NCBI RefSeq assembly: GCF_011762125.1
Contig: NZ_JAASQN010000002.1
Location: 868,001-932,000, forward strand
Reading direction: 5' to 3'
Origin: Sphingopyxis panaciterrae
GTDB lineage: Bacteria; Pseudomonadota; Alphaproteobacteria; Sphingomonadales; Sphingomonadaceae
DNA: 64,000 nucleotides
In this document: one piece after another, positions 19,771 through 27,900 of the stretch
How the letters are laid out: the number at the start of each line of letters is the position of its first letter
How positions within the stretch are numbered: position 1 is the stretch's first letter
Translations under genes and position numbers: made by a program
The notes under the pieces: generated by a model
The model's database searches: none
What the model saw: the letters and a program-made list of their open reading frames with translations, nothing else
Told to the model about the DNA's origin: nothing

Positions 19771-20655
19771 ATGAATCAGACGACCCTATCGAACCTCCCC
19801 GTTCAATTGCGGCACGTCCGTCATGCGGATCTTCAGGAGGACACTGAGGCTTATCCGGATGTAATGGAGCCAGCGCGGCGGCGATCGATCAGTCATGTTC
19901 TCGGTCAGCATCCGAAGGCAGCGCTACGAGGCACGCACAAGTTCCATTTGGACTATCTCGTCTCCGGCGCTGCGACGGAGCCGCCGCTTCACTCGCATGA
20001 CTATTCCGAGATATTCATGGTCCTGCAAGGCGGCTATCGCTTCTTCTGGGGCAATCATGCGGAGCATTATGTCGACTTGGGGCCGCTCGACATGTTTTCC
20101 GTACCGCCGAAGGTGATGCGGAAATTCCACTCTAACCGCGAGCAGCCCGGCATGCTGCTGGCGATATTCGACACCACCTTGCGCGACCCCGACGACGGGA
20201 TCGTGATTTCACAAGCGCTCATCGATGAAGAGGGCGGCGCCGAAAAATATGCGAAATACGGTTCGGGCTGGGGTGACTCCGTCGATGAAGATGGTATTCA
20301 GTCTTATATAGCTCGCATCTCCGACCTCGCATCCAAGGCTCCGGATGAGGGCGGCATCGTACCGCTAATCGCAACGGACCAAGCCGATGCAGGCATCTCG
20401 ACTCCTCACCATGTAACCGCCCAGTTCGTCTTCGTGAACGGTTCTCTCGATGTCGAGCCGACAGCCGCTACGGAAGTGTTCGTTCCCGTCAGGGGGGGAT
20501 CCTGCCAGCTGACCGTTGATGGAGAGACGTTTGACCTACAGTCATTCGACGCGCTCTCGGTCGATGGTGGCGGTACACGGTCGCTTCTCGCCCCGAACAA
20601 CGAACAAGTGGTCCTTCTCCGGATCATCGACACCCGCTCCGAACTGGCCAAGTGA
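19771..20655 (+). CDS. Cupin-domain protein (bicupin)
   Basis: A 294-residue protein. The first cupin (residues ~60-125) has the metal-binding pattern PLHSHDYSEIF (H74, H76, E80) and a later histidine (KFHSNREQPG). A second, degenerate cupin-like barrel (residues ~205-285) lacks the histidines. AAGGAG at 19755-19760 sets the start. Metal-dependent ring-cleaving dioxygenases and sensory cupins share this pattern. It follows the TonB receptor, and XdhC follows it. A ring-opening dioxygenase is possible but unproven. Confidence 0.75.
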   Translation: MNQTTLSNLPVQLRHVRHADLQEDTEAYPDVMEPARRRSISHVLGQHPKAALRGTHKFHLDYLVSGAATEPPLHSHDYSEIFMVLQGGYRFFWGNHAEHYVDLGPLDMFSVPPKVMRKFHSNREQPGMLLAIFDTTLRDPDDGIVISQALIDEEGGAEKYAKYGSGWGDSVDEDGIQSYIARISDLASKAPDEGGIVPLIATDQADAGISTPHHVTAQFVFVNGSLDVEPTAATEVFVPVRGGSCQLTVDGETFDLQSFDALSVDGGGTRSLLAPNNEQVVLLRIIDTRSELAK

Positions 20656-20822
20656 CCGTGATTTGAAGATGCTTCCAACGCGCCACCCGGATGACCGCGC
20701 GCTGCGGTGGCGCTTGGGGCTGCGGGCCGACGGACGATGCCCTTGGCGCTCGAACCCGAGGAAAAAAGGCATTTGGAACGACAAGTTCGCCGGTGATGCG
20801 CCTCGCGCTCGATGTCAGATCG

Positions 20823-21803
20823 ATGACTGACTGGCTCGAAACCGGGCTCGACGACGATATGCGCCCGCACATGTTCGGTGCCCTGGACGCGGGCCAGACT
20901 TTTGCCCTGGCCACGATCATCGCCGCGGATGGGGGGCCGCGGCCGGTCGGGGCGCAGATGGTGGTCACCGCCGACCATTCGTGGGGTTACCTGTCGGGCG
21001 GCTGTATCGAGCCCGACGTCGTGCTTCATGCCCGGCAAGTCATGGCCGACGGGACGCCGCGCACCTTGGTCTATGGGCGCGGCAGCCCTTTCATAGACAT
21101 GCGCCTGCCCTGCGGCGGACGGGTGGAGTTGCTCGTCGAGCGCGTACAGCCGGACGACGGCGCACTGGCCGATCTGCGGCAGCTGACGAACACGCGCAGG
21201 CTGGCCCGTTGGGAAAGCGACGGCCGCTTCCGCCGGTGCATCCCGCATGATCCGGCACAAGTGGGACGTTCTGAATTCGCAAGGCTCTATGCGCCGTATC
21301 AGCGGCTGGCGGTAGTCGGCACCGATCCGTTCGCCCTGGCGATCGCGAGGCTGGGCCGGATCGTCGGATGGCAGACATCGCTGCACGCGCCATCAGGTCC
21401 GGCGCCCTCGCCTGCGTTCGACATGCCATATCGCCCGGAGACAGTGCCTTTGCCCCTCACCGACATGGTTCCCGATCGCTGGACGGCCATCGCCGTCGCG
21501 ACGCACGAAATCGACGCCGACGAAAGGGTGCTCGTGCAGGCGCTGCGCTCCGACGCCGGATACGTCGGCCTGCTCGGATCGCGTCGCCGCGTACCCGAAC
21601 TACTTGAACGCCTGCGCAGATCGGGGCTGGATGACGATGAGATTGGCCGCCTGCGCGCGCCGATCGGACTGCCAATCGCGGCGAAGTCTCCCTGGGAAGT
21701 AGCTGTGGCCGTCGCCGCAGAAATAATCGCAAGCTACAGGAAGGCCGACGCTTGCCGGCCCCTATTGATAGAGGCCGCGGTGCATGAGACGACCGTTGCC
21801 TAA
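20823..21803 (+). CDS. XdhC family molybdenum-cofactor maturation protein
   Basis: About 326 residues. The N-terminal XdhC/CoxI domain is clear (FALATIIAADGGPRPVGAQMVV, GYLSGGCIEPDV), followed by the C-terminal Rossmann XdhC_C domain (YVGLLGSRRRVPELLERL). XdhC proteins bind and sulfurylate the molybdenum cofactor before insertion into xanthine-oxidase-family enzymes, here presumably the isoquinoline oxidoreductase-like enzyme at 13.9-16.6 kb. The start at 20823 gives a normal N-terminus; an in-frame ATG at 20796 is an alternative. The 20656-20822 spacer holds nothing I can name. Confidence 0.88.
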   Translation: MTDWLETGLDDDMRPHMFGALDAGQTFALATIIAADGGPRPVGAQMVVTADHSWGYLSGGCIEPDVVLHARQVMADGTPRTLVYGRGSPFIDMRLPCGGRVELLVERVQPDDGALADLRQLTNTRRLARWESDGRFRRCIPHDPAQVGRSEFARLYAPYQRLAVVGTDPFALAIARLGRIVGWQTSLHAPSGPAPSPAFDMPYRPETVPLPLTDMVPDRWTAIAVATHEIDADERVLVQALRSDAGYVGLLGSRRRVPELLERLRRSGLDDDEIGRLRAPIGLPIAAKSPWEVAVAVAAEIIASYRKADACRPLLIEAAVHETTVA

Positions 21804-22373
21804 CGGAGTTCATGCCATAGTTCTGGCAGGGGGGCTGCGCGGCGTTTTGGCGGCGGGAAGCTATCGACCGAGTTCCGAGGGCGACCGCTCATCGCATGGG
21901 CCGTCGACACGGCGCTGGCCCTACGGGTTGAAGCGGTCCGCGTAGTCCTGGGTGCGGAGGCGGAAGCCGTCCGGGCGGCGCTGCGCGATACGATCGACCC
22001 GCGCCTTGCCTTTGCCCACTGCGCTGATTGGTCGCAGGGTCTATCGGCTTCGCTCGGTTGCGGCATTGCGGCGCTGCCGTCGGACGCGACAGGCGCGATG
22101 GTTTTCTTGGGCGACGTGCCCGCGCAACTCGCCCGCCGCGTCCTTGCTGCCCTGGCGGAAGGGGCGCGGGCGGCCGGTCCGGTCTGCCAGGGACGGCCCG
22201 CGCATCCTGTCGGGATCTCCAGCGCGCTTTTTCCGGCGGTACGGGCGTTGTCCGGCGACAGAGTTGCTCGCGAACTTTTGCAGGACATGAGCGGCGTAGA
22301 AGAGATCGCCACCGACGACGCCGGCAGCACCTTTGACATCGACACCCTCGACGATCACCGCGCCGCCAGCTGA
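21784..22373 (+). pseudogene. MocA-type molybdenum cofactor cytidylyltransferase, frameshifted
   Basis: The first codons read VHAIVLAGG in one frame; the rest (RRFGGGKLSTEFRGRPLIAWAV... to a stop at 22371-22373) lies in another. The two join in a run of six G at 21829-21834: a seventh G would restore one ~196-residue protein with the nucleotidyltransferase motif LAGG..RRFGGGKL. MocA adds CMP to the cofactor used by xanthine-oxidase-family enzymes. The start overlaps the end of xdhC, so the two are coupled. This could be a true lesion, a phase-variable tract or a sequencing error. Confidence 0.82.
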
Positions 22374-22384
22374 TATGGGCAAGG

Positions 22385-22720
22385 ACTAGGGGCGAACTGA
22401 ACTGTTCCGCCAATTCGGCCAGAATAAGAATATGGGTCATTCGGACGGTGACGACGGCGTTTTCGTTTTGCGCTCCGGAGTTGTTAAAGGCGAACGCCCG
22501 ACGACCGCGATTGCCATGCACCCCCAAGGAAGCTGCCAGCATAAGCGCCGCGATTTAAAGCGCACCCCGGACATCGTTGGCATGCACACCCGCCGAAGCG
22601 ATGGCCGGACCGACGCCGGCACCGAGAAACTGGGCGGGACTCACGAACGACATGCTGCGTCGGCAAACGGCTTCACATTTGCAGACCAAGTTGGCAGCGA
22701 CGTTATCCACCTTATTGGGC
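22385..22720 (-). pseudogene. MFS transporter C-terminal remnant
   Basis: Reverse-strand frames read SMSFVSPAQFLGAGVGPAIA up to a stop, then in another frame IAALMLAASLGV. This matches a late transmembrane portion of an MFS permease with a frameshift and no N-terminus. It fills the space between the MocA-type gene and the next SDR and is not functional as drawn. The assignment rests on short motif resemblance. Confidence 0.4.
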
Positions 22721-23515
22721 CGTCCATCCACCGTCCACGACAATCTCAGCGCCAGTGATGTAACTACTCTCACTGCTTGCGAGAAAAAGAATGGCGTTCG
22801 CTATTTCTCGCGCCTGCGCCAACCGTCCCAACGGTACGGCGCCGACAAGCGCGTTGATGATGTCATCAAGGCCTCCCGCTTTGCCCGAATCCGCAATTGT
22901 GGCCAGCGTGTCCATAAGAAGCGGCGTATCCACGCATCCTGGAAATACCGTATTCACCCTGATCGGGATCTTCGCTGAAGCAAATTCCATCGCCAGCGCT
23001 CGGCTCATCGCACGGACGGCGCCCTTACTGGCTGAATATAGCGCCGCATCCGCAAGTCCGATTTGGCTCATCACCGAGGACACCATAATTATGCTGGACT
23101 CTCCAGTGGCTTCCCGGCCACGGGATTCCAGAAGGTTTTTTAAAGCTTTTACGCCAAACAGCATGCCTGCCACGTTGACATCCATCACTTTACGAAAATA
23201 CTCAGAGGTCAAGCTTTCAACATTCCCGCCGCCATCGATGCCTGCATTGCTGACGAACACATCCAAGCCCCCTGCTTCCTTTTGCAAAATATTCGCAACC
23301 TCATACCAACCATCCTCTTGGGTCACATCGAGTTGGCAATAACGAACCGCCCCTCCATATTTACTTAAAAGATCTTCTACGGCTGGGCTTGATGCCTGTT
23401 GAAGATCGAGAACAAACACGGACGCGCCTTCTGCGACAAAGCGATCGACGACCGCAGCCCCGATTCCGCGCAGCCCGCCGCTGACCAACGCCGAACGACC
23501 TGCCAGATAAGTCAT
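22712..23515 (-). CDS. SDR family oxidoreductase
   Basis: A 267-residue classical SDR with SGGLRGIG cofactor motif, VSNAGIDGG, catalytic Ser in MVSSVMSQ and YSASK, ending IVVDGGWTAQ. The ATG at 23515 is preceded by GAGGAATTC; the longer frame has no ribosome site. It is monocistronic as far as can be seen, flanked by an MFS remnant downstream and an unassigned 350-nt spacer upstream. AT content looks higher than in neighbours, which may indicate separate origin. Confidence 0.88.
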   Translation of the reverse strand: MTYLAGRSALVSGGLRGIGAAVVDRFVAEGASVFVLDLQQASSPAVEDLLSKYGGAVRYCQLDVTQEDGWYEVANILQKEAGGLDVFVSNAGIDGGGNVESLTSEYFRKVMDVNVAGMLFGVKALKNLLESRGREATGESSIIMVSSVMSQIGLADAALYSASKGAVRAMSRALAMEFASAKIPIRVNTVFPGCVDTPLLMDTLATIADSGKAGGLDDIINALVGAVPLGRLAQAREIANAILFLASSESSYITGAEIVVDGGWTAQ

Positions 23516-23868
23516 GGATGAATTCCTCATACCAGTTGATAATAGGCGATCGGGCTTGGCGTCTGGTCGCCCAGAAATTCTCCCAATCGATACGGATCTT
23601 GAATTCATTCAGTACATTCGGCAGCGAAGCGCCGTTAGCGCCGGGATACGCTGTCCCGCTCCCCATATTCATTGGGCAGGTGACGCCATTGTGAGCGTCC
23701 AGGCAATCCACATCATACCTTCAAAATAGGGCCGGTATCGCCCGCGGGTCGGCAGCCACGATCAGCGCCCATTTCTCATCCGAACACCGATCCGCTCGCC
23801 CAAGCGTGCCTCCCAAAAAGCATCCCTGAATCAAGCCGGACTCACCCAGTCGGCGTTGTCCACGAAAT
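23516..23868. other. Spacer without recognisable gene
   Basis: About 350 nt upstream of the SDR. A reverse-strand frame is open over part of it but resembles no family I know and lacks a clear start. It likely contains the SDR promoter. Confidence 0.35.
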
Positions 23869-24315
23869 CTAACGTAAAACTTTGTCCGCGACTGCTCGGG
23901 CATATAAGAATTGCGACAGCATGATCGCCACGATCAGATAGGGCATCGCTTTGATGACGGGCTGATCGAGCACCGGCGGCAATGGAGTCATTAAATGATA
24001 AACCACGTTCAACACCGCGCCGACAGTCGAAATCAGAAATGCCGTCACCGCATAACGCGAACGGGCCAGCAAGAGCACCGATCCGGCAAGAGCGAACCAG
24101 GTGAAGCTTGCCCAAGCGATATGCGCCCACAGAGGGTAATTATCATACCATTCTATGATCAGGCTCGGAATACGGGCCTGCATACTGCGGAGATATTCAT
24201 CATCCTGCATCCGTATCATTACATAGTCATAGGCGCCAAATACATCGACCAAAAATGCCAGTCCGCATACAATCCAGTATGATACTGGCACTTTACTCGC
24301 GGCAACGTCGACCAT
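23869..24315 (-). CDS. Small integral membrane protein, four TM segments
   Basis: A 148-residue hydrophobic protein with four predicted membrane helices: ~12-31 (YWIVCGLAFLVDVFGAYDYV), ~62-83 (LWAHIAWASFTWFALAGSVLLL), ~88-108, and ~125-143. A soluble loop with WYDNYPLW lies between helices 1 and 2. This layout occurs in unassigned DoxX/DUF-type inner-membrane proteins. Neighbours are remnants, so context gives no function. I do not recognise a specific family. Confidence 0.7.
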   Translation of the reverse strand: MVDVAASKVPVSYWIVCGLAFLVDVFGAYDYVMIRMQDDEYLRSMQARIPSLIIEWYDNYPLWAHIAWASFTWFALAGSVLLLARSRYAVTAFLISTVGAVLNVVYHLMTPLPPVLDQPVIKAMPYLIVAIMLSQFLYARAVADKVLR

Positions 24316-24419
24316 GGATTACGCCTCCCCAAAACGGCCTGGCAGCTACTCGCGACCGCCAGTCGTTTTAAGACACGTCACCGCATGCTAGGCAAATCTC
24401 GAGTTTGGATGCGCTCCAT

Positions 24420-24672
24420 AATGCCTATTTATGATGAGCGGGCGGGGCTACGCGATCCAGCCCGTTCAAAGGTGCGGCCGCGCGTGCGGGCCGAGGCCAT
24501 ATTCGCTGTCATTCGCTTCCCGCGCCACCTGATCCAGGTCATCGAAGCGTTGCGCGACGAGGACCGGGCCGAATATTTCTTCGCACACGACGCTCATGTC
24601 GGCGTGACATCGACCAGAACCATGGGATTGACATAGCAGCCGCCGTCCGAGGCCGGTGCGCCGCCTGCTTTG
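24420..24672 (-). pseudogene. Aldehyde dehydrogenase C-terminal remnant
   Basis: Reverse-strand translation gives CYVNPMVLVDVTP, then after a one-base frameshift MSVVCEEIFGPVLVAQRFDD and ANDSEYGLG. That is the EEIFGPV region of NAD-dependent aldehyde dehydrogenases. The N-terminal catalytic half is absent and the frame breaks at least once, possibly twice. The fragment starts right after the acyl-CoA dehydrogenase stop, marking a recombination or decay junction at the end of that operon. Confidence 0.8.
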
Positions 24673-24673
24673 C

Positions 24674-25786
24674 TCACGCGGCCTGTCCGAACCGGATGAA
24701 CCGGGCGAGGTGGTGATCTTCATCGCCGAGTTGATGACCGATCATCACCAGCCGCTTGGCGAAGTGCGACACCGGAAGCTCCCAGGTCATGCCCATGCCG
24801 CCATGCAGCTGGATCGCTTCTTCGGCGACCAGCGTGCCCGCTCGCCCGATCGTGTACTTCGCCGCCGAAACACTCCGTTCGCGTTTGGCGCGATCGCCCT
24901 GCAGGGCGTTGGCGGCGTTGATCGCCGCCGATCGCGCCTGTTCGATCTCGAGCGCGACGGTGGCCATGCGATGTTGTAGCGCCTGGAACTTGCCGATCGG
25001 AACGCCGAACTGATGGCGCGTCCGCAGATAGTCGAGGGTGGTCGCTTTGATCATGTCCATGATGCCGACGGCTTCCCAGCTCAGCGCGACGATGCCGGCC
25101 GCGACGACATCCTCCAGGACCGGATGGGCATCGTCGGTCAGCAGCAGGCCTGGCGTGTCGACCAGCTGCAGCTCGCCTGCGCGTCCGCCGTCGATCAGCG
25201 GATATCCCTCGACAACAACTCCAGGCGCCGCGCGCTTCACGAGGAAGAGGCCGATGCCCGCGCGCTCGCCTTTCATTCCAGCGATGCGCGCAGAGACGAT
25301 GATATCATCCGCAGCCTCGAGCTGCGGCACGACCGCCTTGCCCCCGTTAAGGAGCCACGCATCTCCATCTCGCCTTGCGTGCGCCGCGATGTTCGTCAGA
25401 TCATAACGGCTTGCGGACTCCTCATGTGCGAATGCCAATATCGAGGCGCCACCCAGGACGTCGCCGATCAGGCCGTCGTGACCGCCCACCATGGCGAGCG
25501 TCCGCGTCGCCATGAGCGTCCCGAGAAATGGCTCCACCGCCATGGCGCGCCCCAGCTGCTCGAAAATCGCGGCAATGTCGAAACCGCTGCCGCCAAAGCC
25601 CCCCGCGGTTTCCGAAACCAGCCCGCACAGGACCCCAAGCTCGGCCAGTTCGGCCCAGTGGGCCGGAGACCAGCCGATCGCCGACGCGCTGATCTCGTGC
25701 CGCACTTCGACCGGATACCGCTTCTGGAGAAAGCGACCGAACGTTTCGGCGAGCATCGACCGTTCCGCGCTATGGTGAAAATCCAT
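24674..25786 (-). CDS. Acyl-CoA dehydrogenase (short, subunit-like)
   Basis: A 370-residue flavoprotein of the acyl-CoA dehydrogenase fold with the C-terminal FAD signature QLHGGMGMTWELP. The substrate-binding middle domain is reduced and lacks the classic tryptophan-containing FAD motif seen in its partner. It begins 2 nt after the stop of the 398-residue dehydrogenase at 25789-26985. Such tight pairs of short dehydrogenases form alpha2beta2 heterotetramers in actinobacterial steroid side-chain oxidation (ChsE type), and I infer the same here. Last gene of the NMO-hydratase-dehydrogenase operon. Confidence 0.92.
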   Translation of the reverse strand: MDFHHSAERSMLAETFGRFLQKRYPVEVRHEISASAIGWSPAHWAELAELGVLCGLVSETAGGFGGSGFDIAAIFEQLGRAMAVEPFLGTLMATRTLAMVGGHDGLIGDVLGGASILAFAHEESASRYDLTNIAAHARRDGDAWLLNGGKAVVPQLEAADDIIVSARIAGMKGERAGIGLFLVKRAAPGVVVEGYPLIDGGRAGELQLVDTPGLLLTDDAHPVLEDVVAAGIVALSWEAVGIMDMIKATTLDYLRTRHQFGVPIGKFQALQHRMATVALEIEQARSAAINAANALQGDRAKRERSVSAAKYTIGRAGTLVAEEAIQLHGGMGMTWELPVSHFAKRLVMIGHQLGDEDHHLARFIRFGQAA

Positions 25787-25788
25787 CG

Positions 25789-26985
25789 TCAGAGTTCCAG
25801 ACTAACTTTGGTGATGATTTCGCGCTGCACTTCGTTCGACCCGGCAAAGATCGAAAGTTTCCGTTCGTTGAAATAATGGGCGGCGAGGCCGCCGGCATAG
25901 TCGGGGCCGATCCGCGAACCCTGGAACTCTTCGTCGAGCGCCTCGGACACGAAGGGCTGTGCGTAAGGGCCGAGGGCGATGCGCGCGAGGCTGGCGAGTT
26001 CCTGCCTGATTTCGGTCCCGCGGATCTTGAGCATGGCACTGAGTTCGAGTGGCGCCGCGCTGCTTCCCGAACCGGCCAGCACCCGCAGATTTGTGGTCTT
26101 CATATTCTCGAGGTCGATTTCGACCCGCGCGATACGCGCGGCGAAGAGCGGGTCTTCCGCCAAGGGACGACCGCCCTTCTCTTCGGTCTGCGCGATCTGC
26201 TTGAGAAAAGCGAGCGACGCGGTTGCGGCGCCCACGCGCGCCTCGCTGGTGCGTTCGTAGGTCAGCAGATATTTCGCGTAGGTCCAGCCCATATTCTCCT
26301 CGCCGACGAGATTCTCCACCGGGACGCGAACGTCGGTGAAGAAAATCTCGTTGACCTCATGCTCGCCTTCGAGCGTGATGATGGGCCGAACCTCGACGCC
26401 GGGCGACTTCATGTCGATCAGGAGGAAGGAGATCCCCGCCTGTTTCTTTCCCTCGGCCGAGGTGCGCACCAGGCAGAAAATCATGTCGGCATATTGCGCG
26501 AGGGTGGTCCAAGTCTTCTGGCCGTTCACCAGATAATGATCGCCCTGCCGTACGGCGCTCGTCTTGAGGCTTGCGAGGTCCGAGCCTGCGCCGGGCTCGG
26601 AATAGCCCTGACACCACCAGTCGGTGCCATCGAGAATACGAGGGAGCCAGTGCTGCTTCTGGGCACTCGTGCCAAATTTGATCAGCACTGGGCCGAGCAT
26701 CGAGACGCCGAAGGGAATGACCCTCGGCGCGAAGGCGAGCGACACTTCTTCGTCGAAGATATGTGCCTGCGCGGTGGTCCAGCCCGGTCCGCCGTACTCG
26801 GGCGGCCAGTGGCTCGCCAGCCACCCCCGCTCGTGCAGGATGGCATGCCATTCTTCGTGGTCCTTTTTGTGAAGGCGCTTCCCGGTGCGCACCTTGTCGG
26901 CGATCCGGGCCGGGAGCCTGGCTTTCAGAAAGGAACGCACCTCGGCACGAAAGCGCTCCTCGTCTGGCGTGAAATCGAGGTTCAT
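25789..26985 (-). CDS. Acyl-CoA dehydrogenase
   Basis: A 398-residue enzyme with the N-terminal helical domain (SHWPPEYGGPGW), middle-domain FAD motif CQGYSEPGAGSDLASL, QKTWTT, and the C-terminal FAGSNEVQREII motif. In medium-chain enzymes a Glu sits just before the Gly of this last motif; here it is Ala, so the base may come from elsewhere or from the partner subunit. The ATG at 26985 has AGAAGGTGG upstream. It is co-transcribed with an enoyl-CoA hydratase upstream and the second dehydrogenase downstream; alpha,beta-desaturation of an acyl-CoA is the role. Confidence 0.94.
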   Translation of the reverse strand: MNLDFTPDEERFRAEVRSFLKARLPARIADKVRTGKRLHKKDHEEWHAILHERGWLASHWPPEYGGPGWTTAQAHIFDEEVSLAFAPRVIPFGVSMLGPVLIKFGTSAQKQHWLPRILDGTDWWCQGYSEPGAGSDLASLKTSAVRQGDHYLVNGQKTWTTLAQYADMIFCLVRTSAEGKKQAGISFLLIDMKSPGVEVRPIITLEGEHEVNEIFFTDVRVPVENLVGEENMGWTYAKYLLTYERTSEARVGAATASLAFLKQIAQTEEKGGRPLAEDPLFAARIARVEIDLENMKTTNLRVLAGSGSSAAPLELSAMLKIRGTEIRQELASLARIALGPYAQPFVSEALDEEFQGSRIGPDYAGGLAAHYFNERKLSIFAGSNEVQREIITKVSLEL

Positions 26986-27087
26986 CCGAACCACCTTCTT
27001 ATCTGCCGCCCGAAAGCGGGCGAAACATCGGAGCGGTCATGCCCCGACCGCAGCGAAACATCGTCAATCTGAGGGGCCGGCCCGGCC

Positions 27088-27900
27088 CTAAGTCGCGCTC
27101 CAGCGCGGAGGACGCTTTTCGATGAACGCATTGCGCCCTTCTTGCGCGTCCTTGGAGCGGATCGCTTCTTGCACGGCGGGCCGGTCCCAGATGTCGAAGA
27201 TGCTGGTCGTGAGCGACGAGGCAAGGCTGGCCATCGCCGCTTCCTTGGTCGCCCGCACGGCGAGCGGGCTACAGGCGAGGATCGTCTCGGCGAGGCGGAG
27301 GGCCCCTTCCATCGCATCGCCTTCGACGACTTCATTGACGACGCCCATGCGCAGCGCGTCAGCTGCTTCCAGCGTCGCCCCGGTCAGAAGCAGACCCATC
27401 GCCCGCTTCAATCCGAGCTCATGCGTGATGCGCTGGATACCGCCGGCAAGCGCAACGACGCCGACCTTCGGCTCGGGCAGCCCAAAGCGGGCGGTCTCGC
27501 TGGCGACGATCAGGTCGCATGCCAGGGCGAGTTCGAAGCCTCCGCCGAACGCGTAGCCGTTCACCGCTGCGATCACAGGCTTGGTCAGGTCGAAGCGCGT
27601 TGTCATCCCGCCGAACCCGGACGATGGAAGGTCCGAAGCATCGACGGGCAGAGGTTGCGTGAGATCCTGCCCGGCGCAAAAGGCGCGGTCCCCGGACCCG
27701 GTGATGATGGCGACCCACGCCTCATCGTCGGCGGCGAAATCGTCGATTGCCCGGGCCAGTTCAAAATGCGCGGGAACGTGCAGCGCGTTGCGGGCCGCGG
27801 GCCGTGCGATCGTGAGAATGGTTATCGGGCCGCGGCGCTCGACCACGATATGCTCGAATCCCGTCGCTTCCACATCCTTTTGCAAGGTCGAACCGGTCAT
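27088..27900 (-). CDS. Enoyl-CoA hydratase/isomerase family protein
   Basis: A 270-residue crotonase-fold protein: oxyanion-hole segments FCAGQDL and NGYAFGGGFELALACD, and the active-site loop LPEPKVGVVALAGG. The first catalytic Glu of true hydratases is not obvious at its usual place (GGGFELA), while the second Glu (PEPKVG) is present, so hydratase or isomerase are both possible. The start overlaps the NMO stop by 4 nt (ATGA). It sits in the operon between NMO and acyl-CoA dehydrogenases, the expected place for enoyl-CoA hydration. Confidence 0.92.
   Translation of the reverse strand: MTGSTLQKDVEATGFEHIVVERRGPITILTIARPAARNALHVPAHFELARAIDDFAADDEAWVAIITGSGDRAFCAGQDLTQPLPVDASDLPSSGFGGMTTRFDLTKPVIAAVNGYAFGGGFELALACDLIVASETARFGLPEPKVGVVALAGGIQRITHELGLKRAMGLLLTGATLEAADALRMGVVNEVVEGDAMEGALRLAETILACSPLAVRATKEAAMASLASSLTTSIFDIWDRPAVQEAIRSKDAQEGRNAFIEKRPPRWSAT

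Noticed and set aside
20738-20797. Short frame MPLALEPEEKRHLERQ upstream of xdhC
   Set aside because: About 19 codons, vaguely transposase- or regulator-like, but too short to support a gene or a named remnant.
23361-23711. 116-codon reverse frame overlapping the start of the SDR at 22712-23515
   Set aside because: Its second half lies inside the SDR in another frame and its first half matches nothing known; no clear start site.
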